Source of the DNA: Hydrogenophilales bacterium
Lineage (GTDB): Bacteria > Pseudomonadota > Gammaproteobacteria > Burkholderiales > Eutrophovitaceae
NCBI GenBank assembly: GCA_902627495.1
Contig: CACOJS010000004.1
Span: forward strand, 62,001 to 126,000
Direction: 5' to 3'
DNA length: 64,000 nt
This document shows, one piece after another, positions 18,138 through 26,300 of the stretch (positions are counted from its first letter, which is position 1; each line of letters opens with the position of its first letter). The notes under the pieces were generated by a model that worked only from the letters and a program-made list of their open reading frames with translations, was not told the DNA's origin and did not search any database. The position numbers and the translations under genes are program-made.

Positions 18138-19400
18138 ATGACTAAGGTATTGGGATTAGCATTTGTGTTAAATAGTTTTATACTATTAAGTGCCCATGCA
18201 GACACAACCGACCAAGAATGGATGACCAAGGTCGAAGTAAAAAAGTCAGGAGCCCACTGTGCTGACGATAAAAATTGTTTCAACCGCTATCATCCAAAAA
18301 TACCTCCAGCAGCTCGGGCAAATGTTGGAGATATGATAATCTTGCACACCCGAGATGCGTTAGACTCAGAATTCACATTGGGATCAAATCCTGATGATAT
18401 AGCAACAATAAATCTGGGGTTAGTCCACCCAATGACAGGGCCAGTTCATATAAACGATGCCAAGAGAGGCGACGCTATAGAGGTGGAAATTGTCGATATC
18501 GAACCTGACCAGTATGGTTATACGGTTATTGTTCCAGGTTTTGGATTTTTGAGAGATGTCTTCACAGAACCCTACATTGTCAACTGGAGGCTAACACGTA
18601 ATGGTGCTGTATCACCACAGATTCCTAATGTGACTGTACCCTACGAAGCATTTCCAGGCTCTATTGGCGTTATGCCGGGAGATCCGGAGATAGATATCAT
18701 CTTAAAAAGAGAGGCCAATTTGGCTGGTGCGGGGGGGGCGGTACTTATCCCCTCCGGAGGAGGAGGCCTACCCTCAAATCTTTGTGGGGAAGGTGGGGAA
18801 TTTGAGAAGCGATGTCTTCGAACCATTCCACCTAGGGAAAATGGGGGAAATATGGATGTCCAACAGCAGCAAGTGGGGACCCGTATGCTTTTTCCATGCT
18901 TCATTGATGGCTGTGGTATTTTTGTTGGCGATGTACATTATGCCCAAGGCGATGGAGAAGTCTCTGGAACAGCCATAGAAATGGGCTCCGTCACAACTCT
19001 GAGGGTCATTGAGATACATGCCGGCAAAGCATCAAGCTTAACCATGCCAGCAACAAAGGGCAATGATCAGATAATCGACATGGAACCTACCCGTTATTAC
19101 CAGACCGTGGGGATCCCAATAAAAAAATCAGGAGAAGTGCCTCCTTCTCATCAATACCTCTCCGACACAAAAATTAAAAACTTAGAAAATCTTAACGAAG
19201 ACCTTACGATAGCGGCCCGGCATGCTCTGCTACAAATGATTGACTATATAGTTGAAGAGCACGGACTTTCAAAAGAACAAGCCTATATTCTTTGCTCCGT
19301 AGCCGTTGACCTGCGTATAGGCCAAGTTGTAGATGTCCCCAATTATGTAGTAACCGCTACCTTAAACCTAGATGTTTTTGATAAATTTAGACACTACTAA
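18138..19400 (+). CDS. Exported acetamidase/formamidase family protein
   Basis: The FmdA/AmdA family hydrolyses formamide or short amides to ammonia and an acid. Family blocks seen include HTRDALDSEF, NLVHP-like GLVHPMTGPVHI, GDAIEVEIVDIEP, PGSIGVMPGDP, GGNMDVQQ, GTRMLFPCF and GDVHYAQGDGEV, which carry the metal-binding residues. Unlike most cytosolic members it starts with a Sec signal peptide (MTKVLGLAFVLNSFILLSAHA), so it should act in the periplasm. AGGAG lies about 8 bases before the ATG. It is followed by a strong hairpin and a substrate-binding-like gene. Confidence 0.9.
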   Translation: MTKVLGLAFVLNSFILLSAHADTTDQEWMTKVEVKKSGAHCADDKNCFNRYHPKIPPAARANVGDMIILHTRDALDSEFTLGSNPDDIATINLGLVHPMTGPVHINDAKRGDAIEVEIVDIEPDQYGYTVIVPGFGFLRDVFTEPYIVNWRLTRNGAVSPQIPNVTVPYEAFPGSIGVMPGDPEIDIILKREANLAGAGGAVLIPSGGGGLPSNLCGEGGEFEKRCLRTIPPRENGGNMDVQQQQVGTRMLFPCFIDGCGIFVGDVHYAQGDGEVSGTAIEMGSVTTLRVIEIHAGKASSLTMPATKGNDQIIDMEPTRYYQTVGIPIKKSGEVPPSHQYLSDTKIKNLENLNEDLTIAARHALLQMIDYIVEEHGLSKEQAYILCSVAVDLRIGQVVDVPNYVVTATLNLDVFDKFRHY

Positions 19401-19422
19401 CACTGTCTTCTACCAAAACGTC

Positions 19423-19453
19423 TCAACCCCCCAGTATCTTTATGGGGGGTTGA
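19423..19453 (+). terminator. Strong hairpin between formamidase-like gene and next gene
   Basis: Perfect 11-base stem TCAACCCCCCA (19423-19433) and TGGGGGGTTGA (19443-19453) with a 9-base loop. There is no T-tract after it on the plus strand. The right arm ends only 6 bases before the GTG of the next gene and next to its TAAGG ribosome site, so it may act as a partial terminator, an mRNA-stability element or a block on translation. Confidence 0.7.
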
Positions 19454-19459
19454 AATAAG

Positions 19460-19999
19460 GTGAAACTAGCTCTCTCGATAATAGGCTCATTTTTCTTATG
19501 CCTAATAGTGGGAGGTGATACATGGAGCCACTCTCCCTGGAGTCAATACCAAGTTTATAGGCAAAAGCATTTACTTATACTAAGTACACGAGATGACCTG
19601 CCTAGCTACGCATTCTCCAAACGTTTAGTAGAGGCAATAAATAGTATCGAACCGACCGCCAATGCTAGACCAGCAAGAGCTAGAAATCTAAAAAGAGCAT
19701 ACGATCTTTTACATAGTAATCAAATGCAATTTGCAGTCCTATCAAAAAACAACATAGAAAATATGAGACTGGCGACAGAGTCTTTTGAAGGCCTAGAACG
19801 TCTTGAGCTCAAAACAATCTATATCTATGGGGATCTGGAATTCGTTGTGTTAGCAAACTTCCCTAGTAAACTCGCCTCCATTGTTACTCACGCCATAATT
19901 GATACGCGACGACAATTTGAAGATGCCGTTTCAATAGAGAACCTTAAAGGTCTTAAGACACTACATCCGGGCACTAAAATGGTGTTAGATGAACTGTAG
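19460..19999 (+). CDS. Secreted protein resembling part of a periplasmic substrate-binding domain
   Basis: 179 residues starting at GTG with signal peptide MKLALSIIGSFFLCLIVGG. After a strand (HLLILSTRDDLPSYAFSKRLV) comes NARPARARNLKRAYDLL and QFAVLSKNNIENM. This order resembles the first lobe of TAXI/NMT1-like periplasmic binding proteins, where a residue-loop-helix segment reports a ligand and the next strand reads like an ADLAIV motif. The second lobe is largely missing, so it is about half the usual length. It directly follows the exported formamidase-like gene and might bind a related amide. This assignment is tentative. Confidence 0.6.
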   Translation: MKLALSIIGSFFLCLIVGGDTWSHSPWSQYQVYRQKHLLILSTRDDLPSYAFSKRLVEAINSIEPTANARPARARNLKRAYDLLHSNQMQFAVLSKNNIENMRLATESFEGLERLELKTIYIYGDLEFVVLANFPSKLASIVTHAIIDTRRQFEDAVSIENLKGLKTLHPGTKMVLDEL

Positions 20000-20044
20000 T
20001 GTAGTCTGGTCTACGTCAAAAATAACAATCAGGCACGACTTCAG

Positions 20045-20509
20045 TTGATAAAAAACCCTAATGCTCACCGTGTAGCAATCTTACTAGCCGTAGCTGGATT
20101 AGTGCCATTTGTGGCAATGTTGGGCTTGCTGCTCATGGATAATAAACATTTTTATTTCTCTGGGCTTGTAAGCTATGGGGCGATAATACTAAGCTTTCTG
20201 GGTGCTATAAACTGGGGTATAGCCCTCGCTGGGAAAACTGATTCACCAAGTAATCAGCAGCTCTATTTATGGGGTGTAATTCCTCCCCTTGTGGCGTGGT
20301 CAGCGTTAATTTTCCAGCAAAGCATTGGGTTAAAAATATTAATAGCATCTTATATTGTCCACTTATTAGTAGATCGCTGGATGTCCATAAAGCTGAAACT
20401 GCCCACATGGTACCTTAATCTTAGGTTAGGTCTAACATTATCGGTGACAAGCATCTTAATAGCAGCTCTTTATTATTATCAATTTAGTAAGGACTATGAT
20501 CTTGGTTGA
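20045..20509 (+). CDS. DUF3429 family integral membrane protein
   Basis: 154 residues with about five hydrophobic segments. The block YGAIILSFLGAINWGIAL, the loop YLWGVIPPLVAW and the C-terminal LPTWYLNLRLGLTL are typical of DUF3429, inner-membrane proteins of unknown function common in proteobacteria. The TTG at 20045 gives the normal N-terminus MIKNPNAHRVAILLAVAGLVPF. No strong ribosome site is present. Nothing adjacent indicates its job. Confidence 0.85.
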   Translation: MIKNPNAHRVAILLAVAGLVPFVAMLGLLLMDNKHFYFSGLVSYGAIILSFLGAINWGIALAGKTDSPSNQQLYLWGVIPPLVAWSALIFQQSIGLKILIASYIVHLLVDRWMSIKLKLPTWYLNLRLGLTLSVTSILIAALYYYQFSKDYDLG

Positions 20510-20740
20510 AATGAACCAGGAAGAGTGATATATCAGTTTATGAAAGATGATTACCATTGACCCCATAGGCCTGTAAACAACTCAATATACAGGATATTTT
20601 TGGGCAAGTAAGACCCAGTTTTAATTGGATTCTTCGGGACCATTATTTTTATTTGGGAATACGAATGATTCTTGTTATGATTGCTGTTACTTTTATTATT
20701 CATTAGCTATTCATTTAATAAAACACATTAGGAGGTAACA

Positions 20741-21904
20741 ATGACCAAAATCATAAACACGGCTCTGGGTTATATTCTGGCTACTAATTTTGCGATAGCA
20801 GCCGATACCCACCCAAACGTACATCCGCATGTCGCAGTTGTAAAACAGGTGATTAAATCATTTGATAACCCGGAAGGTGCTATTTTCAGTGCTGACGGAG
20901 CGCATGTATTTATCTCTAATTCAGCTGAAATAGGTGATAAAGGTGCTGGATTTTCATGGACTGAGGGAGAGGGATATATCAGCAAGATGAAAGTTAACAA
21001 TGACGGCACTCTCACTATGGTCAACGATAAATTGATCACAGGTATTTCCTCACCATTGGGAATGGCCGTGTTGCCGGTAGCAACTGGAAAGTTTCCGGCT
21101 GGTACTATTTTCTTGTGTGCCGGATCAGCACCAATAGTTGACAAAGACGGTAAGACAATTACCGACCGTGCTAGAATGCGTACGAAATTAATCGCTTTCA
21201 ATGACGATGGCAAAGTATTAGGCGAAATTGATACTGGTAGTAACTCTGTTTTCGAGAAAATTACAGGAAATCCGATTATACTTATAAATGCTATGGGCTT
21301 TGACGCTCAAGGTAATCTCTTTGTAGCTGATACAGCATTTGGTGGTGCCCAATTTGAACCTAAATGGGATGGTGCCGGAGGTCTTTGGAGAATTGGACAT
21401 GAGACCATTGATGAACTGGCAGATGGAAAATTGCCTACAAACATGCCAGAATTTCTTGGAATTCCAGGACATCCAGACGGTGTTGAGGTATCCCCAACAG
21501 ATGGTAGTGTTTACGTAAACACGGTTGGCCCAGTAGCTGGGGCACCAGATCCTGCAAACGGGGGAATCTACGCTATCACTGACATGACAAATTTACCAGC
21601 ACCAATGGACGGAAATTTGGGTGCTTTAGATGGACTAGACTTCACCCACAACGGTACCATGTTGAATACGCAAATTAGAGGAGATATCCCAGCCAAAATT
21701 TATGTGACATGTGATGGAGTCACGTCTGATTTGATGCTTTCACCACATACTGAGTTATCGGGACCTGCTGACCTAGCAATCCGCCAAATGGATGACGGTA
21801 GCTACTTGGTAGTAGTACCAGAATTGATGGCTAGAGACGCAACTCCAGGAGACGATGAAGTTACTGTGTTAGCACTACCACAGACGTTTGATAATTGCAT
21901 GTAA
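20741..21904 (+). CDS. Exported SMP-30/gluconolactonase-like beta-propeller protein
   Basis: 387 residues, signal peptide ending near NFAIAA, preceded by an excellent TAGGAGGT ribosome site. Propeller-like repeats are seen: NPEGAIFSADGAHVFISN, GFDAQGNLFVADTAFGG, HPDGVEVSPTDGSVYVN and LDGLDFTHNGTMLNT. The pattern of Gly/Asp-rich turns is that of SMP-30/strictosidine-synthase-like six-bladed propellers, which hydrolyse lactones or bind small molecules using a calcium. It should be periplasmic or surface-attached. Substrate unknown. An extended bidirectional hairpin follows the gene. Confidence 0.85.
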   Translation: MTKIINTALGYILATNFAIAADTHPNVHPHVAVVKQVIKSFDNPEGAIFSADGAHVFISNSAEIGDKGAGFSWTEGEGYISKMKVNNDGTLTMVNDKLITGISSPLGMAVLPVATGKFPAGTIFLCAGSAPIVDKDGKTITDRARMRTKLIAFNDDGKVLGEIDTGSNSVFEKITGNPIILINAMGFDAQGNLFVADTAFGGAQFEPKWDGAGGLWRIGHETIDELADGKLPTNMPEFLGIPGHPDGVEVSPTDGSVYVNTVGPVAGAPDPANGGIYAITDMTNLPAPMDGNLGALDGLDFTHNGTMLNTQIRGDIPAKIYVTCDGVTSDLMLSPHTELSGPADLAIRQMDDGSYLVVVPELMARDATPGDDEVTVLALPQTFDNCM

Positions 21905-21979
21905 CAACAATAGTATGTCTGAGCCAAGACTATATATACCATTATAGGTATGGGGAGAAAACTCTTTAAAGAAAAAAAT

Positions 21980-22033
21980 CACCCAGGACATCAACGCATT
22001 CTCCTTGGAATGCCTCCGACATGTTCCTGGGTG
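21980..22033. terminator. Extended bidirectional terminator-like hairpin
   Basis: Outer arms CACCCAGGACAT (21980-21991) and ATGTTCCTGGGTG (22021-22033) pair with one bulged A. Inner arms GCATTC (21996-22001) and GAATGC (22008-22013) pair again. On the minus strand the stem is followed by a run of seven T (A-run at 21973-21979), giving a classical Rho-independent end for the small minus-strand gene at 22506. It also lies downstream of the convergent plus-strand propeller gene. Confidence 0.8.
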
Positions 22034-22215
22034 TGTTTCCCCACCAAGTTACTTTCATCCACAAAAAGATCAACTCATCTACTGATACTAAAATACGGCA
22101 AATTCAAGATGGTTCCCTCTTAAACTAATCCTGTCGACCAGAAAAATCTAGATCGATTAAAGCCCTCTAGGATAGAGTACTGAAAACCTTACCTATATTT
22201 GTACGTTTTTGCCCT

Positions 22216-22269
22216 ATTGTAATATTTCGCTTTCAAAGAATCCGATCTCCTAGCCCCCAATATTACAAT
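22216..22269. repeat. Perfect 11-bp inverted repeat with 32-base spacer
   Basis: ATTGTAATATT (22216-22226) is exactly inverted at 22259-22269. It lies in the 280-base gap between the terminator and the small minus-strand gene, where nothing else is visible. It could be a paired protein-binding site or a stem in the 3' region of that minus-strand transcript. Confidence 0.6.
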
Positions 22270-22323
22270 CGCCCCTAGTAAATAGAGAGACTAACTAGAG
22301 AATGTAAACTACATCTAATAAAA

Positions 22324-22506
22324 TTAATGTTCACTCGATTCCCGAGTATCTTCAGAAATATTACCCTCATTACTCCCAGCATTGTTAGAGGTGGGCTTTT
22401 GCTCTTTGTGGCTATGATGGTTAGATGGCGTAGCAGTGCCAGTAACCCCTGCTAAAACTGCTGCTGAACACAGAAAAACTACAAAAGTAACAATTATCCT
22501 TAACAT
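22324..22506 (-). CDS. Small secreted His/Ser/Asn-rich protein
   Basis: 60 residues. MLRIIVTFVVFLCSAAVLA is a signal peptide; the mature part (TPSNHHSHKEQKPTSNN onward) is short, polar and contains four His. ATG at 22506 has AGGAG nine bases upstream; a GTG codon directly precedes it. There is no lipobox. No family recognised. A metal-binding role is conceivable from the NHHSH cluster but unproven. Its transcript probably ends at the hairpin near 21980. Confidence 0.6.
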   Translation of the reverse strand: MLRIIVTFVVFLCSAAVLAGVTGTATPSNHHSHKEQKPTSNNAGSNEGNISEDTRESSEH

Positions 22507-22722
22507 CACTAAAACTCCTATAATTTACGATACCAAAAAAACCAATTTGTCCTCTCAAAATTTTAACAAACTTTTGATTGATAATATAGTTATAGGCATG
22601 TGCTAAAACCTAAGTTATTTTCTCACCACGACGGGAATTTTTGTTCTAGAAAATACGACCAGTTCAATTATGCTATAGTTTTCACATAAAACCTGTACAA
22701 ATTTTTAAATGGGAGGGGAACT

Positions 22723-23205
22723 ATGAAATTTATTTCATCACTAATGATGCTAATGGTAGCGGTTAATCTACTAGCGGACGAAGGTTCATTTCAGATGTCT
22801 GGCACTGGCCTAGCTAGAATTGATTCTGTTAAACACGGTTCAGCCAGTTATTTAATTGCAGACGTGAAAAATAGTCAAACTATTTATAACAGTACAGGAT
22901 CATTATTTTCAAATGGCAATATTTTATCCCTATCTGGAGTTGTATTAATAAAAAAGAATCCAGATAATTTTAGTCTTGAAGGCTATGCCGTTGGCGTTTT
23001 GAATGGGGGGGGAACTGACACTATTTTTATGAATTTCGAAAGAAATGAGGGAGACCTATCATCAGGTGGTGGGGGACAGGGGAGACTAAATATGACTGGA
23101 GGTACCGGTAAATTTGAAAACATCACTGGCACATGTATCTATGATGTAACCTACCTAGAAAAAGGAGCACAACTCATATTCACTAAGTGCAAATATAAAA
23201 TCTAG
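22723..23205 (+). CDS. Secreted hypothetical protein, possible beta-barrel
   Basis: 160 residues with signal peptide MKFISSLMMLMVAVNLLA and GGGAGGGG ribosome site. The mature protein is Gly/Ser/Thr-rich with alternating hydrophobic strands (SLSGVVLIKKN, SLEGYAVGVLNGGG, GRLNMTGGTGKFENITG) and two cysteines near the end. GGTGKFENITGTC is reminiscent of allene-oxide-cyclase-like or lipocalin-like barrels, but this is only pattern resemblance. Divergent from the gene at 22506, with a shared AT-rich promoter region of about 215 bases. Confidence 0.75.
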   Translation: MKFISSLMMLMVAVNLLADEGSFQMSGTGLARIDSVKHGSASYLIADVKNSQTIYNSTGSLFSNGNILSLSGVVLIKKNPDNFSLEGYAVGVLNGGGTDTIFMNFERNEGDLSSGGGGQGRLNMTGGTGKFENITGTCIYDVTYLEKGAQLIFTKCKYKI

Positions 23206-23343
23206 TTAAAACAAAAAAAACGGAAGCCATCTCATGCTAGATAGTTCCTTTGCATATTGACTAAAGAAGCTCTAGGCCTTAGACGAAGTCTAAATTTGCT
23301 AACCGACTAATCCCAAGTCCGTGAACATGATAACTGTTCAAAC

Positions 23344-24048
23344 TTATGGGCTACTGGGAATAATCTTATGAGCCCTCTGGAAATCTGCGGGCAGTCCGAT
23401 ATCAATGAAGACCTTACCACACGCCAATCCAAAAATCCCCGCAGTTCTTTTTTTTAATAGTGAATTTAATAAATCCTTCTCAAGAGAACTGGTTTCCGTC
23501 TTTACCTCCTCGATATAATCAAACATTGGAACAGACGCTAATGACACCCCACCATTCGCAAATCCTGTAGACTTAGTACTTTGCAACGACAGAACTCGTC
23601 CTAGATCATCGATTTTCACAATGTCGTATCGACCTCTCTCCTCGGTTACAAACAAACTCAAGGTGAACCATGAGCTTCTAGAAAGATGAAAATCAATAAG
23701 AGCCTTTAAATTAACATCAAAATAAGTATCTCCATTTAATATCAAGAAAATATCTTTAGATCTAAGTTTTTTTTTCGCTAGGAGGACCGCACCCCCAGTT
23801 CCTAAAGGCTGATTTTCTACAGAGTAATCTATCTCAGCTCCCTGAAATTTTTTACCAAAGTAGGACTGAATAACCTCATTTTTATAACCAACAGATAATA
23901 TAAACCTATTAATTCCTTTTTTTATCCAATATCTAATTTGCAAATCTAGAAAAGGATACCCATTAATTCTAGCCATCGGCTTTGGCACATCTTTGATAAT
24001 CGATCGCAGTCGTTTACCAAAACCACCAGCTAAAATTATGGCTTCCAT
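23344..24048 (-). CDS. hddC: Sugar-1-phosphate nucleotidyltransferase, HddC-like
   Basis: Transfers a nucleotide, probably GMP, to a sugar 1-phosphate. The N-terminal MEAIILAGGFGKRLR with the following KPMARI lysine is the signature loop; LILNGDTYFD carries the metal-binding Asp; GFANGGVSL and FIDIGLPADF complete the family pattern. Closest in style to D-glycero-alpha-D-manno-heptose 1-phosphate guanylyltransferase, which fits the HddA-type kinase four genes upstream. It starts 7 bases after the dehydratase gene with AGGGAG upstream, so it is the last gene of the operon. The exact sugar is uncertain. Confidence 0.88.
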   Translation of the reverse strand: MEAIILAGGFGKRLRSIIKDVPKPMARINGYPFLDLQIRYWIKKGINRFILSVGYKNEVIQSYFGKKFQGAEIDYSVENQPLGTGGAVLLAKKKLRSKDIFLILNGDTYFDVNLKALIDFHLSRSSWFTLSLFVTEERGRYDIVKIDDLGRVLSLQSTKSTGFANGGVSLASVPMFDYIEEVKTETSSLEKDLLNSLLKKRTAGIFGLACGKVFIDIGLPADFQRAHKIIPSSP

Positions 24049-24055
24049 AATCTCC

Positions 24056-25225
24056 CTAAACGTTTAAATTATTCAGAACTTCTTGAAGTCTTGTAATTTC
24101 TTTTGTTAAATCTCTGGGATGGTTCCCAACAAAGAAACCGCTATCATGAGCCAAATCAGCATTAACCATTTCCCCAACACAATCATAATCGAAATAATTT
24201 ATTACATCGTGGCGAAGAAAGTTACCACCAGTTATCATGCGATAGCCAATACCATTATCTTTAAGGGCTTTGAAAACACTCTCTCTATCTAAGTCAGCAT
24301 CTGGGTTGATAATCATAGTGAACGCAAACCAGCTGCTAACACCATTTTCTTTCTGGATAATAAAACGATCATCCTGACTAAAACACTTCTTAAAGACATC
24401 TGCGTTTTGCCGCCTTATTGAAATCATATTATCTAACTTTTTTAATTGCTCAATGCCAATAGCTCCACTTAATTCTAACGGCCTTGTATTAAATCCCGGT
24501 AAAATAAAACGGTAAGCCTCCTCAAAATCATCTGCCTTTGGTTCAAAAATTTTAGAAGTGTTAGGGACTCCCCGAGTCCACCCGTGAGCTCTAAGTGATC
24601 TAGCTAAATCAGAAATTTCCTCATCATCCGTGACTATGAGCCCTCCCTCCATTGTAGAAATATGGTGTGAAAAAAAACAACTGAAAGTACCAATATCACC
24701 AAAAGTCCCAGTCCATTTTCCATCTAAGCTGGCTCCCATAGATTCACAGTTGTCCTCAAATAGGTATAAACCCTTTGAATCACAAAATCTTCTTAAGACA
24801 TCAAGCTGGCATGGATTACCTAGGATACTCACAGCTACAACCATTTTAGTTTTTTCCGAAAGAGCACTTTCCAGCATCGATATATCGATATTTAAAGAAT
24901 ATTTATCGACATCTACAAACTTCAAACGAAAGCCATACTGTTGCAAAGGATAATAAGTGGTAGACCATGATATTGCCGGAACTATAATCTCGTCCCCCCT
25001 ATGCAAAGCGTTTTCTTTTTTGTGAACCAAAGCCGCTGTGCCAACTAAATTAGCAGCGGAGCCCGAACTAACCATTATTGCGTGCTTTGTACCAAACTTT
25101 TCAGCAAAGTCTTTTTCGAATTGAGCAACTTTCTCTCCCATGGTGAACATCCCTGAATCAATAACACGTTGCATAGCTTTTATTTCAGCATTCCCCCAAG
25201 AACTACTAGCCAATTCATAAAACAT
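24056..25225 (-). CDS. ColD-type PLP-dependent sugar 3-dehydratase (DegT/DnrJ family with His replacing the PLP lysine)
   Basis: DegT/StrS fold of 389 residues. SSGSAANL and FEDNCESMGA bind PLP. At the position of the Schiff-base lysine the sequence reads FFSHHISTMEGG, with His188. This substitution defines ColD, GDP-4-keto-6-deoxymannose 3-dehydratase, which removes a sugar 3-hydroxyl instead of transaminating. LGNPCQLDVLRRFC and LRAHGWTRG also match ColD. ATG 25225 (MFYELASSSW) has AGAGGA upstream and fits ColD; an upstream GTG at 25252 lacks a ribosome site. It lies between E1-beta and HddC, so it probably makes a 3-deoxy-4-keto nucleotide sugar. Confidence 0.9.
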   Translation of the reverse strand: MFYELASSSWGNAEIKAMQRVIDSGMFTMGEKVAQFEKDFAEKFGTKHAIMVSSGSAANLVGTAALVHKKENALHRGDEIIVPAISWSTTYYPLQQYGFRLKFVDVDKYSLNIDISMLESALSEKTKMVVAVSILGNPCQLDVLRRFCDSKGLYLFEDNCESMGASLDGKWTGTFGDIGTFSCFFSHHISTMEGGLIVTDDEEISDLARSLRAHGWTRGVPNTSKIFEPKADDFEEAYRFILPGFNTRPLELSGAIGIEQLKKLDNMISIRRQNADVFKKCFSQDDRFIIQKENGVSSWFAFTMIINPDADLDRESVFKALKDNGIGYRMITGGNFLRHDVINYFDYDCVGEMVNADLAHDSGFFVGNHPRDLTKEITRLQEVLNNLNV

Positions 25226-25239
25226 ACCGTTCCTCTTCC

Positions 25240-26277
25240 CTATTTCCGACACATATCTTTAACAACATCAACAATATTTTGTGCTGTTGGATAGTAGTGT
25301 TGCTCTAATGCATACCCGGCTGGTGTTGGTACATCCGGTAACCCTACCCGTCTCACCGCACCCTTGAGATAAGAAAACCATTTCTCAACCGCCCTAAATC
25401 CGATCTCGGCACAGACTCCTCCTATAGCCCAGCCGGTATCAACCACTAGCAAGCGGCCGGTTTTCCTAATAGAATCCTCTATCAATTGATCATCGATTGG
25501 CTGTATAGATCTTAAATCTATGATCTCGACGTCCACCCCATCCGCTGCTAACAACTTAGAGGCCTGGTATGCTAATTCAATAGCGTGAGATGCCCCCACA
25601 ATAGTCAAATCCTCCCCTTCCCGACGACAAACACCTTGGCCAATTGGCACTAAATATTTACCCTCTGGTACAAAGCCATTTTTTTTCATCAGCCACCGAT
25701 GCTCAAATATAATGGTTGGGCTATTATCTTGGATTGCTTGGAGCATTAACCCTTTGGCATCATACGGTGTGCTCGGCATAAGAATCTTAAGACCCGGCAC
25801 ACCCATTAATAGGCCTTGTATTGCCTGAGAATGCTGTGCACCTGACCCCCATCCCCTGCCGATGGCTGCCCATACCACTAACGGCACCTGCGTCAATCCA
25901 TTATCCATGAAATGACATTTGGCAGCATGAGTAATCAATTGGTTGAAAGCCAACAAAATGAAATCAGGACGGTTATGCATGTACACCGGCCTCAATCCTC
26001 TCATTGCCGCCCCCGTACAAACACCCATCATTCCTTCTTCAGATAATGGTGTATCAAAAACTCTACTTTCTCCAAATCTATCTTGCAAACCTTTGGTTGA
26101 ACCAAACATCGCACTGGGGTCATCAACTCCTTGACCCATTACTATTACGGACTCATTATCTTCCAGTGCTATCCTCAATGCTTCGTTAAGAGACTGCACG
26201 TAAGAAAGAACCCTTCCTTGCTTAGGATCCGGCTCATCATAAACCAGGCTGTTTACTAAACTTTCATCCCAAGGCAT
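25240..26277 (-). CDS. Thiamine-diphosphate dehydrogenase E1 beta subunit (pyruvate/acetoin dehydrogenase type)
   Basis: 345 residues with the transketolase pyrimidine domain (SLNEALRIALEDNESVIVMGQGV, TPLSEEGMMGVCTGAAMRG, HNRPDFILLAFNQLITHAAK) and the transketolase C-terminal domain (GRLLVVDTGWAIGGVCAEI). It pairs with the alpha subunit 23 bases upstream. The ATG at 26277 has GGAGG upstream; an in-frame GTG at 26289 would put the ribosome site inside the gene. No E2 lipoyl transferase or E3 gene is in the window. Its place in a sugar operon suggests two-carbon transfer from pyruvate in sugar biosynthesis, by inference. Confidence 0.92.
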   Translation of the reverse strand: MPWDESLVNSLVYDEPDPKQGRVLSYVQSLNEALRIALEDNESVIVMGQGVDDPSAMFGSTKGLQDRFGESRVFDTPLSEEGMMGVCTGAAMRGLRPVYMHNRPDFILLAFNQLITHAAKCHFMDNGLTQVPLVVWAAIGRGWGSGAQHSQAIQGLLMGVPGLKILMPSTPYDAKGLMLQAIQDNSPTIIFEHRWLMKKNGFVPEGKYLVPIGQGVCRREGEDLTIVGASHAIELAYQASKLLAADGVDVEIIDLRSIQPIDDQLIEDSIRKTGRLLVVDTGWAIGGVCAEIGFRAVEKWFSYLKGAVRRVGLPDVPTPAGYALEQHYYPTAQNIVDVVKDMCRK

Positions 26278-26300
26278 TGTTGCCTCCACCCCAAAAAATA

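Noticed and set aside
25943..26189. Plus-strand frames opposite the E1 beta gene
   Set aside because: They are shadows of a well-supported coding region, without ribosome sites or family resemblance.
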